DNA from: Lachnospiraceae bacterium
GTDB taxonomy: Bacteria; Bacillota; Clostridia; Lachnospirales; Lachnospiraceae
Length of the DNA stretch: 45,120 bases
Assembly (NCBI GenBank): GCA_900770345.1
Contig: CAAGKF010000355.1
Location: 1 to 45,120, forward strand
Direction of reading: 5' to 3'
Shown here: positions 1-9,182 of the stretch, in pieces
Position numbering within the stretch: the stretch's first letter is position 1
How the letters are laid out: every line of letters begins with the position of its first letter
Translations under genes and position numbers: made by a program
The notes under the pieces: generated by a model
The model's input: the letters and a program-made list of their open reading frames with translations, nothing else
The model's database searches: none
Told to the model about the DNA's origin: nothing

Positions 1-4
1 AAAT

Positions 5-78
5 GGCCCGGTGGCTCAGCTGGTTAGAGCGCCGCCCTGTCACGGCGGAGGTCGACGGTTCGAACCCGTTCCGGGTCG
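5..78 (+). tRNA. tRNA-Asp (GTC)
   Basis: Cloverleaf with a 7-bp acceptor stem (GGCCCGG with CCGGGTC), a D-loop GGCTCAGCTGGTTAGAG, anticodon GTC in the loop CTGTCAC, and a TTCGAAC T-loop. The discriminator is G and no CCA is encoded. First visible member of a six-gene tRNA cluster; the cluster may start left of the window. Confidence 0.97.
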
Positions 79-116
79 TTTTTCTTTCAAAATATACGCT
101 GAAAGAGATGCTTTAT

Positions 117-189
117 GGGGTCTTAGCTCAGCTGGGAGAGCATCTGCCTTACAAGCAGAGGGTCACAGGTTCGAGCCCTGTAGGCCCCA
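117..189 (+). tRNA. tRNA-Val (TAC)
   Basis: Cloverleaf with acceptor GGGGTCT pairing with AGGCCCC, anticodon TAC in CTTACAA, T-loop TTCGAGC and discriminator A. It lies 38 bp after tRNA-Asp with no terminator between, so it is probably co-transcribed and processed from one precursor. Confidence 0.97.
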
Positions 190-230
190 TTCCAAGTATT
201 TTTTTCAAGAAAGTGTATATATTATAATAT

Positions 231-312
231 GGGCGAATTCCCGAGTGGCCAAAGGGGACAGACTGTAAATCTGCTGGCACTGCCTTCGGTGGTTCGAATC
301 CACCTTCGCCCA
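231..312 (+). tRNA. tRNA-Tyr (GTA)
   Basis: Class II tRNA (82 nt) with a long variable arm after the anticodon stem, anticodon GTA in CTGTAAA, acceptor GGGCGAA pairing with TTCGCCC, and discriminator A. The long variable arm could suggest Ser or Leu, but the anticodon is that of Tyr, and bacterial tRNA-Tyr is also class II. Confidence 0.96.
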
Positions 313-368
313 TTTAAAATGTTTGTTGACAAAACATTTTAAAGCATATATAATTTTATTAATATCAG

Positions 369-442
<74 letters not shown>

Positions 443-469
443 TTTTTTTTGCCATGAATATGGTACTAA

Positions 470-542
<73 letters not shown>

Positions 543-556
543 TTTAAATTAAATAA

Positions 557-629
557 GGGCGTGTAGCTCAGTCGGTAGAGCACTTGACTTTTAATCAAGT
601 TGTCCCGGGTTCGAATCCCGGCACGCTCA
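557..629 (+). tRNA. tRNA-Lys (TTT)
   Basis: Cloverleaf with anticodon TTT in CTTTTAA, acceptor GGGCGTG pairing with CACGCTC (one G-U), T-loop TTCGAAT and discriminator A. It is the last gene of the cluster and sits 7 bp before the terminator hairpin. Confidence 0.97.
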
Positions 630-636
630 TAATGAG

Positions 637-671
637 GGAATCAGCAGCAGATAGCTTCTGGTTCCTTTTTT
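637..671 (+). terminator. intrinsic terminator of the tRNA cluster
   Basis: An 8-bp stem GGAATCAG / CTGGTTCC (one G-U pair) with a 13-nt loop is followed at once by six T residues. It closes the tRNA transcript and insulates the gene downstream. Confidence 0.85.
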
Positions 672-752
672 GTATGACTTGTAAAAAAAGAAGAAGTCTG
701 TTACTATAGTTATGTTCCACAGAAATAAAATGAAATACCAGAGGAAAAGAAT

Positions 753-2636
753 ATGGCTAGAAGAAATAATAACGGTGATTCGGTAGTGAAAACTGTTTTT
801 CTGGTACTGGTGGCTGCGATTGTTTTGATTGCTGCGATATGGGTGGTTGTATCTGTATTCGGTAAAATCAGTTCTGATTATAAACAACTGGAGCTGACCA
901 CTGCGGAAGAAACAACGGAAGAGACTATCGAGATAGAGAAGACAGAAAAGCAGGGATGGAATGATACGGATGAAGGCTGGAAATATCTGATGGATGATGG
1001 TGTCTATGCTGCGGATCAATGGCTGGAAATAGAAGGATTTCTTTATTATTTTGATGATCAGGGAATCATGGTTACCGGACAGTGGGAGCAGGAGGGACAG
1101 AAGTTTACGTGTCATGATACAAAGGGATATTTGAAAGATATTCAGGCGGATCTGAATTATGTTCCGAAAAGTACGGGAGAAGATCTGGACAGTCTTGTAA
1201 GGACGAATGCGTTCTGGTGCTATCTGGACAGTGAATCACAGGGAATTTTTAAAACGATCCTTTACAGAAAAACGGTTGAAAATAAGGTAATGCCTTTGGG
1301 AGATGAGGATTTTCCTGAAAAGACTACACGAAATTCCATGAGAGCGATCGGTGATTATGTATATTATCTTCCGAAGGTAACAGAAAGTCAGACAGCACTG
1401 CTTTCTGAATCGGAGAAGTCTCTCTGCAACACTTTGTTCCGTATGATACCGGGACAAAAGACGAAGGAAGTGATTGCTGAAGATGTGGGAGGATATCTTG
1501 TACTGGATGATACGATTTATTACTCACAGAATGGGAAAATATACTCTGCCAAATCAGGCACGGAAATGGCTTCCGGTCAAGGAGAATATTCCGTAGTAAT
1601 TAAGGATGACAGCTGCTATATACTGGATTCCATGGGAAATCCGGCGGTGCCTGAGGACGGAAGCAGCATCTATATGGGTGACAGAGTTTACAGAATTGAG
1701 TCTGATGGAAAGATCAAGTATGTAAAGCGTGCTCAGATAACCCTAGGAAATGTGACATATTATCTCGGCGGAAGCGGGACAAAAGGAGAAGTCTGCGGGA
1801 AGACCGATACCGGAGATAAAACATTCATAAAAGAGGAATATGGTGTACAAAGCTACTGTATTGTGGATAATTATATTTATTACAGCACTTATGTGGATAA
1901 AAACAGCAGCGGTGAGTGGTACAGTCAGATATTCCGAACAGATCTGGGGGGAATGGGAAAAAAAGCAGTCAGCGGAAAATTTTCCGGTGCTATGGAAAAT
2001 ATGTATTATTTCGAGGAGACAGATGAAATTTATGGAGAATATCATCCGGCTATCTGGAAACAGGCTTACGGAGTTGCTGTTCTGATAAGCAGAGACGGAA
2101 GAATATACAGAATCAGCGATGGAAGTGCCAGAATTGGAAAATATGTATCAGGAAATGATATGCTGGAGCTGGTGGCTCTTCAGAATGGAGAGCTGATATG
2201 TCTGTGGCATGACTGTGAATGGAGCCGGACAGGCGGTATTACAAAGGTACTCTGGAGCAAGGCTGTCAGCCTGAATGTCTACAGCAGAGCTGAAATTGAT
2301 ATGGTATCGGATGAGGATATTGATAAGCCGGAAGAGACAGAAGCGGAAACAGAACAGAAAACAGAAACAGAGGCGGTAATAAAGCCAATAGAAACAAAGC
2401 CGATAGAAACAACAAAGGCAGACAAGGGATATTATCCGATTCAGCCTTCCGCCAGTCCGGCAGACGGGCCGGACGGCGATGCGAAGCTTCCTACCCAGGC
2501 TCCCGTGCAGGCTCCTACAAAGCAGGAAGTAATTTTGGGAACAGACGGGCCGGGAAAGGAGCATCAGATTACTGTACCGCCGACAACTGCCCAGACAAAA
2601 TCATCAGAAGATATTCAGATTATTCCTCTGGAATAG
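753..2636 (+). CDS. membrane-anchored surface protein with cell-wall-binding repeats
   Basis: The 627-residue protein has a short basic N-terminus and one hydrophobic helix (about residues 14-36), so it is probably a type II membrane protein with its body outside the cell. Residues about 68-110 contain choline-binding-type repeats (GWKYLMDDG..., WLEIEGFLYYFDDQG). A long region follows with recurring D-x-[IV]-YY strands (GDYVYYLP, DDTIYYSQ, DNYIYYST), the look of a DUF5050-type beta-propeller. Residues about 505-627 are Thr/Glu/Pro-rich low complexity, probably a wall-spanning stalk. The start follows AGAGGAAAAGAAT. It is convergent with the next gene, 12 bp apart. Exact function is unknown; wall sensing or adhesion is inference. 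Confidence 0.8.
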   Translation: MARRNNNGDSVVKTVFLVLVAAIVLIAAIWVVVSVFGKISSDYKQLELTTAEETTEETIEIEKTEKQGWNDTDEGWKYLMDDGVYAADQWLEIEGFLYYFDDQGIMVTGQWEQEGQKFTCHDTKGYLKDIQADLNYVPKSTGEDLDSLVRTNAFWCYLDSESQGIFKTILYRKTVENKVMPLGDEDFPEKTTRNSMRAIGDYVYYLPKVTESQTALLSESEKSLCNTLFRMIPGQKTKEVIAEDVGGYLVLDDTIYYSQNGKIYSAKSGTEMASGQGEYSVVIKDDSCYILDSMGNPAVPEDGSSIYMGDRVYRIESDGKIKYVKRAQITLGNVTYYLGGSGTKGEVCGKTDTGDKTFIKEEYGVQSYCIVDNYIYYSTYVDKNSSGEWYSQIFRTDLGGMGKKAVSGKFSGAMENMYYFEETDEIYGEYHPAIWKQAYGVAVLISRDGRIYRISDGSARIGKYVSGNDMLELVALQNGELICLWHDCEWSRTGGITKVLWSKAVSLNVYSRAEIDMVSDEDIDKPEETEAETEQKTETEAVIKPIETKPIETTKADKGYYPIQPSASPADGPDGDAKLPTQAPVQAPTKQEVILGTDGPGKEHQITVPPTTAQTKSSEDIQIIPLE

Positions 2637-2648
2637 AATAAGGAGAAC

Positions 2649-2891
2649 TTATTTAGGGGATTCTTCGTCGAAATCAACCACGACGTAGAATCCTCTTGAA
2701 TTTTCACGGATATCCTTTACAATACCGTATTCTGATCGGATCCGGTCTCTGGCTGCGAAACATCCCGACATTGCTACAGCAGGATCAATAATATAGCTGT
2801 AGCTGCTGGTGCCTTCACGTTCAATGATTTTTACTTTGTCTCCAATGGATACAAGTCCCTGACGTTCCATTTTAAATTCAATCGTTCTCAT
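2649..2891 (-). CDS. 80-residue protein of unknown function
   Basis: I do not recognise the family. The small, charged protein is strand-rich (GDKVKIIEREG, YGIVKDIRENSRGFYVVVDFDE), reminiscent of a small beta-barrel, with no membrane segment and no metal-binding cluster. An AAGGAAG ribosome site lies 10 nt before the ATG. It is downstream of the DUF3842 gene, 31 bp away on the same strand, so the two probably form an operon. Confidence 0.7.
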   Translation of the reverse strand: MRTIEFKMERQGLVSIGDKVKIIEREGTSSYSYIIDPAVAMSGCFAARDRIRSEYGIVKDIRENSRGFYVVVDFDEESPK

Positions 2892-2922
2892 GAAATTTTC
2901 TTCCTTTCTGATATTGGTCTGT

Positions 2923-3339
2923 CTATGATCTGTTTTCTATCTGCTTTCCAACTTCTTCACATACCATAGATATATAATCGGAAAGAGAGCCCCCCTGGCA
3001 TCCAACGATAAAATGATTGCAGCGATTTACCGGAATAAGAATTTTGTAGGCTTTACTGGAACCGATGGCCACAGCCATAGAAGGAGTGATCTCTCCCAAA
3101 AGTGAGTTTGCCATTACAATACCGATGGGTCCGATGACAATATCAGCATCCTGAACGTTTACGATAACAGGATTTTCACCGGTAGCTCCATAAGAAGCTC
3201 CTGCTTTCATCATAGAGGAGGTGGCAATGCTGTTTGTTCCCATGGCATACAGCTCCAGCTGAGGATATTGTCTGTGGAGCTGTTCAATAACGGACTTGCC
3301 CATACGTCCGCCCTGTCCGTCAATTATAACGATTTTCAT
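2923..3339 (-). CDS. DUF3842 family protein
   Basis: The 138-residue cytosolic protein opens with a Rossmann-like nucleotide-binding turn (IVIIDGQGGRMGKSVIEQL), then GTNSIATSSMMKAGA and the later segments VQDADIVIGPIGIV and HFIVGCQGGSLSDYI. This pattern and length fit DUF3842, found in Clostridia and without an established role. A GAGGGTG ribosome site precedes the ATG. It is first in a leftward two-gene unit and divergent from thrS; the gap between holds the thrS promoter and probably its own promoter. Confidence 0.8.
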   Translation of the reverse strand: MKIVIIDGQGGRMGKSVIEQLHRQYPQLELYAMGTNSIATSSMMKAGASYGATGENPVIVNVQDADIVIGPIGIVMANSLLGEITPSMAVAIGSSKAYKILIPVNRCNHFIVGCQGGSLSDYISMVCEEVGKQIENRS

Positions 3340-3508
3340 GTATTTTCACCCTCTTAAAAATTCTGATTTTACAGAATGTATATTAACAGAAATTCAAAAG
3401 AAAGTAAATGTTATCCCCATTTTCGTTGAATGGCGGTGGATAAACCTTGCGGGTAAAATCATGGTTAAATTTCATGGATGAACTTGCGGAAACTCGGAGA
3501 CAGCGGTC

Positions 3509-3536
3509 TTGACAAATCGGTATCAGATGTTATAAT
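3509..3536 (+). promoter_or_regulatory. sigma-A promoter of the thrS T-box leader
   Basis: A perfect -35 TTGACA and a perfect -10 TATAAT are separated by 16 bp. Transcription should begin about 3543, at the 5' edge of the T-box leader. Confidence 0.85.
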
Positions 3537-3542
3537 CAAGGT

Positions 3543-3828
3543 TAGCAGAAATGCAAAAGGCGATGAGGGAAACAGTAATCTGCGGGAAGTATTCAGAGAG
3601 CAGCCGGCTGGTGGAAAGGCTGTATGCAGATGGCAGATGAAGACCGGTCCTGAGCCGCGGCAGGGATGTCTGAGAGTTTTGGATGATTCTGGAGAAATTC
3701 AGAAAGAGAAGAAAAGGATTCTGAGAGAGAAATGCCGCCGTGACCCGCGTTAAGGGATAAATGAGTGAAAATCAAGGTGGAACCGTGTATATGCACCCTT
3801 GGACATAGGAATATGTCCAGGGGTTTTT
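3543..3828 (+). promoter_or_regulatory. T-box riboswitch (Thr) controlling thrS
   Basis: The roughly 285-nt leader shows the T-box landmarks in order: the GATGAGGGAAACAGTAA segment of stem I; the conserved distal loop around CAGCCGGCTGGTGGAAAGGC; a candidate specifier codon ACC (Thr) at 3643-3645; and the T-box antiterminator core AAGGTGGAACCGTG at 3774-3787, where uncharged tRNA pairs through its NCCA end. The mutually exclusive terminator hairpin follows. By family rule, uncharged tRNA-Thr stabilises the antiterminator and lets thrS be transcribed. The specifier is inferred from the downstream gene; the adjacent reading GAC cannot be excluded by eye. Confidence 0.93.
3795..3828 (+). terminator. 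T-box regulated terminator
   Basis: A 12-bp stem (ACCCTTGGACAT / ATGTCCAGGGGT, one G-U pair) with a 6-nt loop is followed by TTTTT. It lies 8 nt downstream of the T-box core and competes with the antiterminator. Confidence 0.9.
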
Positions 3829-3921
3829 CATTTCCGGGATATGTTCCGAGACAGAAGGAGCCGGCAGGAGAGCCTTCCGGTTCCGGAAAGAAAAGGTGAA
3901 AAAGCAGAAAGGAGTTTTATC

Positions 3922-5676
3922 ATGAAAATTATTTTACCGGATGGAAGCGTACAGGAAGCAGAGGATGAATTAAGAGCGATCCGTCATACCGCATCTCATG
4001 TGCTGGCACAGGCTGTTAAAAGACTGTATCCGGAAACGAAGCTGGCAATCGGACCGGCAATTGACGATGGTTTTTACTATGACTTTGACAGAGAGGGCGG
4101 ATTTACTCCCGATGATCTGGAAAAGTTGGAAGCAGAGATGAAGAAGATCGTTAAGGAGAATATTCCTTTGAAGCCGTTTACTCTGCCGAGAGAGGAAGCT
4201 ATCAAATTCATGCAGGAAAAGGGTGAGCCTTACAAGGTGGAGCTGATCGAGGATCTTCCGGAGGAGGAGACTATCAGCTTCTATGGACAGGGTGATTTTA
4301 CTGATCTGTGTGCAGGTCCCCACATTATGTATACCAAGGGTGTGAAGGCATTTAAACTGACCAGCATTGCAGGCGCTTACTGGAGAGGCAGTGAAAAGAA
4401 TAAGATGCTCACCAGAATTTACGGAACAGCCTTTGCAAATAAGGAGGATCTGGAAAGCTATCTGACCATGATGGAGGAGGCCAAGAAGCGTGATCACAGA
4501 AAGCTTGGCAAGGAACTGGGCTTGTTTATGTTTGCTGAGGAGGGTCCGGGATTTCCGTTCTTCCTGCCGAAGGGTATGACCTTAAAAAATACGCTGATCG
4601 ATTACTGGCGTCAGATCCATCAGAGAGAGGGATATCTGGAGGTATCTACTCCTGTTATCCTGAGCCGGAAGCTGTGGGAGACCTCCGGACACTGGGATCA
4701 TTACAAGGACAATATGTACACCACCGTCATTGATGAAGAAGATTATGCGATCAAGCCGATGAACTGTCCGGGAGGCATGCTGGTTTACAAATCACAGCCC
4801 CGTTCTTACCGTGACCTGCCTTTAAGAGTAGGTGAGCTGGGTCTTGTTCACCGTCATGAAAAGAGCGGACAGCTTCATGGTCTGATGCGTGTACGCTGCT
4901 TTACGCAGGATGATGCTCATATCTTTATGACACAGGAGCAGATCACAGATGAGATCAAGGGTGTTACCAGACTGATCAATGAGGTTTATACGCAGTTTGG
5001 ATTCGAATATTTTGTAGAGCTGTCTACAAGACCGGAGGATTCCATGGGTTCCGACGAGGACTGGGAGATGGCTACAAACGGTCTGCGCAATGCACTGGAA
5101 GAGATGGGCTTAAAGTATATTGTAAATGAGGGGGACGGTGCATTCTACGGACCAAAGATTGATTTCCATTTAAGAGATTCCATCGGCCGCACATGGCAGT
5201 GCGGAACAATCCAGCTGGATTTCCAGCTTCCTCAGAGATTTGAGGCAGAGTATGTGGCAGAAGACGGCACCAAGAAGCGTCCGATCATGATCCATCGTGT
5301 ATGCTTTGGCTCCATTGAGCGTTTCATCGGTATTCTGATCGAGCATTTTGCAGGAAAGTTCCCGGTATGGCTGGCTCCTGTTCAGGTAAAGGTTATTCCT
5401 GTATCTGAGAAATCCATGGAATATGCAACGGGCGTTTATGAGAAATTAAAGGCTGCAGGAATTCGCACAGAGCTGGATCATAAGGATGAGAAGGTAGGAT
5501 ATAAGATCCGCCAGGCACAGCTTGAGAAGGTTCCTTATATGCTGGTTCTGGGTGAGAAAGAAGCCGCAGAGGGCGCTATCACCGTAAGAAGCCGCGACAA
5601 GGGCGATCTGGGCGCCGCACAGCTGGATGACTTTATCGCTGATCTGAAGAAAATGATCGAGACCAAGGAGAAATAG
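3922..5676 (+). CDS. thrS: threonyl-tRNA synthetase, short N-terminus
   Basis: Class II synthetase that charges tRNA-Thr in the cytosol. The start at 3922 follows GAAAGGAGTTTTATC; starting at 3799 would run through the T-box terminator. The 584-residue protein begins like a TGS domain (KIILPDGSVQEAE) but passes straight into the editing domain, with zinc-type residues H22, H26 (HTASH), C130 and H134 (CAGPH). Class II motif 2 (VRCFTQDDAHIF) and motif 3 (GSIERFIG) follow, then the anticodon-binding domain (PVQVKVIPV). ThrRS is usually about 640 residues, so most of the TGS domain is absent. Expression is governed by the T-box leader. Confidence 0.97.
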   Translation: MKIILPDGSVQEAEDELRAIRHTASHVLAQAVKRLYPETKLAIGPAIDDGFYYDFDREGGFTPDDLEKLEAEMKKIVKENIPLKPFTLPREEAIKFMQEKGEPYKVELIEDLPEEETISFYGQGDFTDLCAGPHIMYTKGVKAFKLTSIAGAYWRGSEKNKMLTRIYGTAFANKEDLESYLTMMEEAKKRDHRKLGKELGLFMFAEEGPGFPFFLPKGMTLKNTLIDYWRQIHQREGYLEVSTPVILSRKLWETSGHWDHYKDNMYTTVIDEEDYAIKPMNCPGGMLVYKSQPRSYRDLPLRVGELGLVHRHEKSGQLHGLMRVRCFTQDDAHIFMTQEQITDEIKGVTRLINEVYTQFGFEYFVELSTRPEDSMGSDEDWEMATNGLRNALEEMGLKYIVNEGDGAFYGPKIDFHLRDSIGRTWQCGTIQLDFQLPQRFEAEYVAEDGTKKRPIMIHRVCFGSIERFIGILIEHFAGKFPVWLAPVQVKVIPVSEKSMEYATGVYEKLKAAGIRTELDHKDEKVGYKIRQAQLEKVPYMLVLGEKEAAEGAITVRSRDKGDLGAAQLDDFIADLKKMIETKEK

Positions 5677-5688
5677 TGGAAATTTAAG

Positions 5689-5752
5689 ATACCCTGTCCG
5701 CAGAAAAGTGCATGAAAGAAATGCATTTCAGGCTGCGGCGGGGTATTTTTCG
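5689..5752 (+). terminator. intrinsic terminator after thrS
   Basis: A long arm ATACCCTGTCCGCAG pairs with CTGCGGCGGGGTAT around an inner TGCAT/ATGCA stem and is followed by a T-run (TATTTTT). Confidence 0.8.
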
Positions 5753-5793
5753 AATACCTTTTGCAGTATAGGACAGAAAATTCCCCAAAACAC

Positions 5794-5821
5794 TTGCAAA
5801 ATCATAAAAGTTATTTAAAAT
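5794..5821 (+). promoter_or_regulatory. candidate promoter for hisS
   Basis: TTGCAA and TAAAAT are separated by 16 bp, in the AT-rich gap after the thrS terminator. I see no T-box core (GGTGGNACC) in this gap, so hisS-aspS appears to lack T-box control. Confidence 0.35.
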
Positions 5822-5871
5822 ATAGGTAGCGTCAATGACTGAAATATGGGATAAAAGATGGGAGAATGCAA

Positions 5872-7137
5872 ATGGCATTAGCGAAGAAGCCGGTTACCGG
5901 CATGAAGGACATTACACCTGCGGAGATGCAGATCCGTGAGTATGTGATGAATCAGATAAGAGAGACATATAAAAGCTTCGGATTTTCACAGATAGAGACC
6001 CCCTGTGTGGAGCACATTGAGAATCTTACCAGCAAGCAGGGCGGAGACAATGAGAAACTGATATTTAAAATTTTAAAAAGAGGTGACAAGCTGAATCTGG
6101 AGACAGCACAGCAGGAGAATGATCTGGTGGACAGCGGTCTGCGCTATGATCTGACTCTTCCTCTGTCACGTTATTACGCAAACAATGCGGCAAATCTGCC
6201 AAGTCCGTTTAAGGCACTTCAGATGGGCAGCGTGTGGCGTGCGGACAGACCTCAGAAGGGACGTTTCCGCCAGTTTGTACAGTGTGATATCGATATTCTG
6301 GGTGATGCCACTTCTCTGGCTGAGATTGAGCTGATTCTGGCCACTACTACGGCTCTGGGAAAAATCTGTCCGGATAATGCGTTTACCGTAAGAATCAACG
6401 ACAGAGGCATTTTAAAGGGAATGGCCATGCACTGCGGATTCCCGGAGGAATCCATGGACCAGGTATTTATTACCCTGGACAAGATGGATAAGATCGGATT
6501 TGATGGAGTGGAGAAGGAGCTTCTGGAATCCGGCTACAGTCAGGAAAGCGTGGACAAGTATCTGGATATGCTGAAAAATATTACAAAGGATGCGGCGGGT
6601 GTGCGTTCCCTGGGAGAGAAGCTTTCTGAGGTGATGCCTGTTCAGGTTGCTGAAAATCTGGCGCATATTATGGATACGGTATCTGAAGTGGCAGAGGCGG
6701 AATTCAAGCTGGAATTTGACCCCACTCTGGTGCGGGGAATGTCTTACTATACAGGAACTATTTTTGAGGTTTCCATGGAGGGCTTCGGTGGTTCTGTGGC
6801 CGGCGGCGGACGTTATGACAAGATGATCGGCAAATTTACAGGCATGGAAACTCCTGCCTGTGGTTTCTCCATCGGTTTTGAGCGTATCGTTACGATCCTT
6901 CTGGATAATGGATTTACGGTTCCCGGCGCTTCCGACAAGAAGGCTTATCTTTTTGAGAAGGGTGTGGATGCCCGGACACTGGCCGGTGTTATCCGTGAAG
7001 CCATGGAAGAGAGGAAGAAGGGCGTACAGGTCCTGGTAGCGCAGATGAATAAGAACAAGAAATTCCAGAAGGAGCAGCTGGGTAAGGAAGGCTATACGGA
7101 ATTTAAAGAGTTTTACAGAGAAAGTCTGAAAAAGTAA
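5872..7137 (+). CDS. hisS: histidyl-tRNA synthetase
   Basis: Class II synthetase that charges tRNA-His. Visible signatures: the N-terminal GMKDITPAEM, motif 2-like VWRADRPQKGRFRQFVQCDID, the His-specific LVRGMSYYTGTIFEV and GGGRYDKMIG, motif 3 GFSIGFERI, and a C-terminal anticodon-binding domain. The 421-residue length is normal. The ATG at 5872 is preferred because the GGGAG ribosome site abuts the ATG at 5866 too closely. It lies 43 bp before aspS and is probably co-transcribed with it, the common hisS-aspS pairing of Firmicutes. Confidence 0.95.
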   Translation: MALAKKPVTGMKDITPAEMQIREYVMNQIRETYKSFGFSQIETPCVEHIENLTSKQGGDNEKLIFKILKRGDKLNLETAQQENDLVDSGLRYDLTLPLSRYYANNAANLPSPFKALQMGSVWRADRPQKGRFRQFVQCDIDILGDATSLAEIELILATTTALGKICPDNAFTVRINDRGILKGMAMHCGFPEESMDQVFITLDKMDKIGFDGVEKELLESGYSQESVDKYLDMLKNITKDAAGVRSLGEKLSEVMPVQVAENLAHIMDTVSEVAEAEFKLEFDPTLVRGMSYYTGTIFEVSMEGFGGSVAGGGRYDKMIGKFTGMETPACGFSIGFERIVTILLDNGFTVPGASDKKAYLFEKGVDARTLAGVIREAMEERKKGVQVLVAQMNKNKKFQKEQLGKEGYTEFKEFYRESLKK

Positions 7138-7180
7138 AATTGTTCAGACTGGTGCGAAAAAATAGTTAAGGAGAAGAAAA

Positions 7181-8974
7181 ATGGCAGAATCAATGGTTGG
7201 GATGAAGCGTTCCCACAGATGTACAGAAGTAACCACTGCCAATATCGGTTGTGATGTAACCGTTATGGGCTGGGTGCAGAAAAGCAGGAACAAGGGAGGA
7301 ATCATTTTCGTTGACCTTCGTGACCGTTCCGGCATTCTGCAGATTATTTTTGAAGAAAATGACTGCGGTTCTGAGGTATTTGCCAAAGCCGAGAAGCTGA
7401 GAAGTGAGTTTGTTATTGCGGTAACAGGACGTGTGGAAGCACGCTCCGGCGCTGCCAATGAGAATCTGGCAACAGGAGCGATCGAAGTGAGAGCAAAAGA
7501 TATGCGTATTTTGTCTGAGTCTGCTACGCCTCCCTTCCCTATTGAGGAGAACAGCAAGACAAAGGAGGAGCTGCGCTTAAAATATCGTTTCCTGGATCTG
7601 AGAAGACCGGATATTCAGAGAAATCTGATGACAAGAAGCCGTGTGGCTACTCTTACCAGAGCATTTCTGGCAGAGGAGGGCTTTCTGGAGATCGAGACTC
7701 CTACTCTCATCAAGAGTACGCCGGAAGGCGCCCGTGATTATCTGGTTCCCAGCCGCGTGCATCCTGGTTCCTTCTATGCGCTGCCTCAGTCTCCGCAGCT
7801 GTTCAAGCAGCTGCTTATGTGCTCCGGCTATGACCGCTATTTCCAGCTGGCACGCTGCTACCGTGATGAGGATCTGCGTGCGGACCGTCAGCCGGAATTT
7901 ACTCAGATCGATATGGAGCTGTCCTTTGTGGACGTGGATGACGTTCTGGATGTCAATGAGCGTCTGTTAAAGAAGCTTTTCAAAGAAATCTGTAATTTTG
8001 ATATTGAGCTTCCGATCCAGCGTATGACATGGCGTGAGGCCATGGATCGCTTCGGCTCTGACAAGCCGGATCTCCGTTTCGGTATGGAGCTTAAAAATGT
8101 ATCGGAAGTTGTAAAGAACTGCGAATTTGTTGTATTTAAGAGCGCCCTTGAAAACGGAGGTTCCGTCCGCGGCATCAATGCTGAGGGACAGGGACATATG
8201 CCGCGCAAAAAGATTGATGCGCTGGTAGAATATGCCAAAGGCTTCGGCGCTAAGGGACTTGCTTATATTGCAATCAATGAAGACGGTACTTTTAAATCCT
8301 CCTTCGCAAAGTTCATGAAGGAAGAAGAGATGGCTGCTCTGATCAAAGCCATGGACGGAAAGCCGGGAGATCTTCTGTTATTTGCCGCAGACAGAGATAA
8401 GGTTGTATTTGATGTTCTGGGAAATCTGCGTCTGGAGCTGGCAAGACAGCTGAATCTGTTAAAGAAGGATGATTTCAAGTTCCTCTGGGTGACAGAGTTC
8501 CCGCTGCTGGAATACTCTGAGGAGGAGAATCGTTATGTAGCTATGCATCATCCATTTACCATGCCGATGGATGAGGATCTGCAGTATATCGATACCGATC
8601 CGGGACGCGTGCGCGCAAAGGCTTATGATATTGTACTGAACGGCGTTGAGATGGGCGGCGGTTCTGTCCGTATCCATCAGGCAGATATCCAGTCAAAGAT
8701 GTTTGAAGTTCTGGGCTTTACGCCGGAAAGAGCGCAGGAGCAGTTTGGTTTCCTTCTGGAGGCATTTAAGTATGGAGTGCCGCCTCACGCAGGTCTGGCA
8801 TATGGTCTTGACCGTGTGGTAATGCTGATGGTAGGCGCGGACAGCATCCGTGATGTCATCGCTTTCCCGAAGGTAAAGGACGCTTCATGTCTGATGACAG
8901 AGGCACCTTCCACTGTTGATGAGAAACAGCTGGAGGAGCTGGGAATTGAAATTTCTCAGCCAAATCAGAAATAA
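7181..8974 (+). CDS. aspS: aspartyl-tRNA synthetase, bacterial type
   Basis: Class II synthetase that charges tRNA-Asp. Order: N-terminal OB-fold anticodon domain (VTVMGWVQKSRNKGGIIFVD), catalytic domain with FLEIETPTLIKSTPEGARD, motif 2 YFQLARCYRDEDLRADRQPE, a GAD insertion of bacterial AspRS (about residues 290-415), and motif 3 GLAYGLDRVVMLM. The 597-residue length is typical. The start is set by AAGGAGAAGAAAA before the ATG. It cannot be told from sequence alone whether it is discriminating (Asp only) or also charges tRNA-Asn. Confidence 0.96.
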   Translation: MAESMVGMKRSHRCTEVTTANIGCDVTVMGWVQKSRNKGGIIFVDLRDRSGILQIIFEENDCGSEVFAKAEKLRSEFVIAVTGRVEARSGAANENLATGAIEVRAKDMRILSESATPPFPIEENSKTKEELRLKYRFLDLRRPDIQRNLMTRSRVATLTRAFLAEEGFLEIETPTLIKSTPEGARDYLVPSRVHPGSFYALPQSPQLFKQLLMCSGYDRYFQLARCYRDEDLRADRQPEFTQIDMELSFVDVDDVLDVNERLLKKLFKEICNFDIELPIQRMTWREAMDRFGSDKPDLRFGMELKNVSEVVKNCEFVVFKSALENGGSVRGINAEGQGHMPRKKIDALVEYAKGFGAKGLAYIAINEDGTFKSSFAKFMKEEEMAALIKAMDGKPGDLLLFAADRDKVVFDVLGNLRLELARQLNLLKKDDFKFLWVTEFPLLEYSEEENRYVAMHHPFTMPMDEDLQYIDTDPGRVRAKAYDIVLNGVEMGGGSVRIHQADIQSKMFEVLGFTPERAQEQFGFLLEAFKYGVPPHAGLAYGLDRVVMLMVGADSIRDVIAFPKVKDASCLMTEAPSTVDEKQLEELGIEISQPNQK

Positions 8975-8990
8975 AAGGAATATTATGGAA

Positions 8991-9031
8991 AGCAGGCAGA
9001 GCTTTGAAAAAGGTTTTGCCTGCTGTTTTTT
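8991..9031 (+). terminator. intrinsic terminator after aspS
   Basis: The perfect 8-bp stem AGCAGGCA / TGCCTGCT is followed by a T-rich run (GTTTTTT). Confidence 0.85.
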
Positions 9032-9182
9032 CAAAAAAGGTACATATTCCGGTACGTCAAAACGGCAATACTTTAAATAATAAAAGCATTTTTCTTGCCA
9101 TTTAAACGACCCTGTGTTATATTTAAACAATAGGGCAGGGCTGTCGGACTGTGTTTATGTGCCGGAAAGGCGGAACTGTTTT

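Noticed and set aside
5685..5871. T-box or other riboswitch before hisS
   Set aside because: No GGTGGNACC core and no stem I landmarks; only the thrS terminator and a possible promoter are seen.
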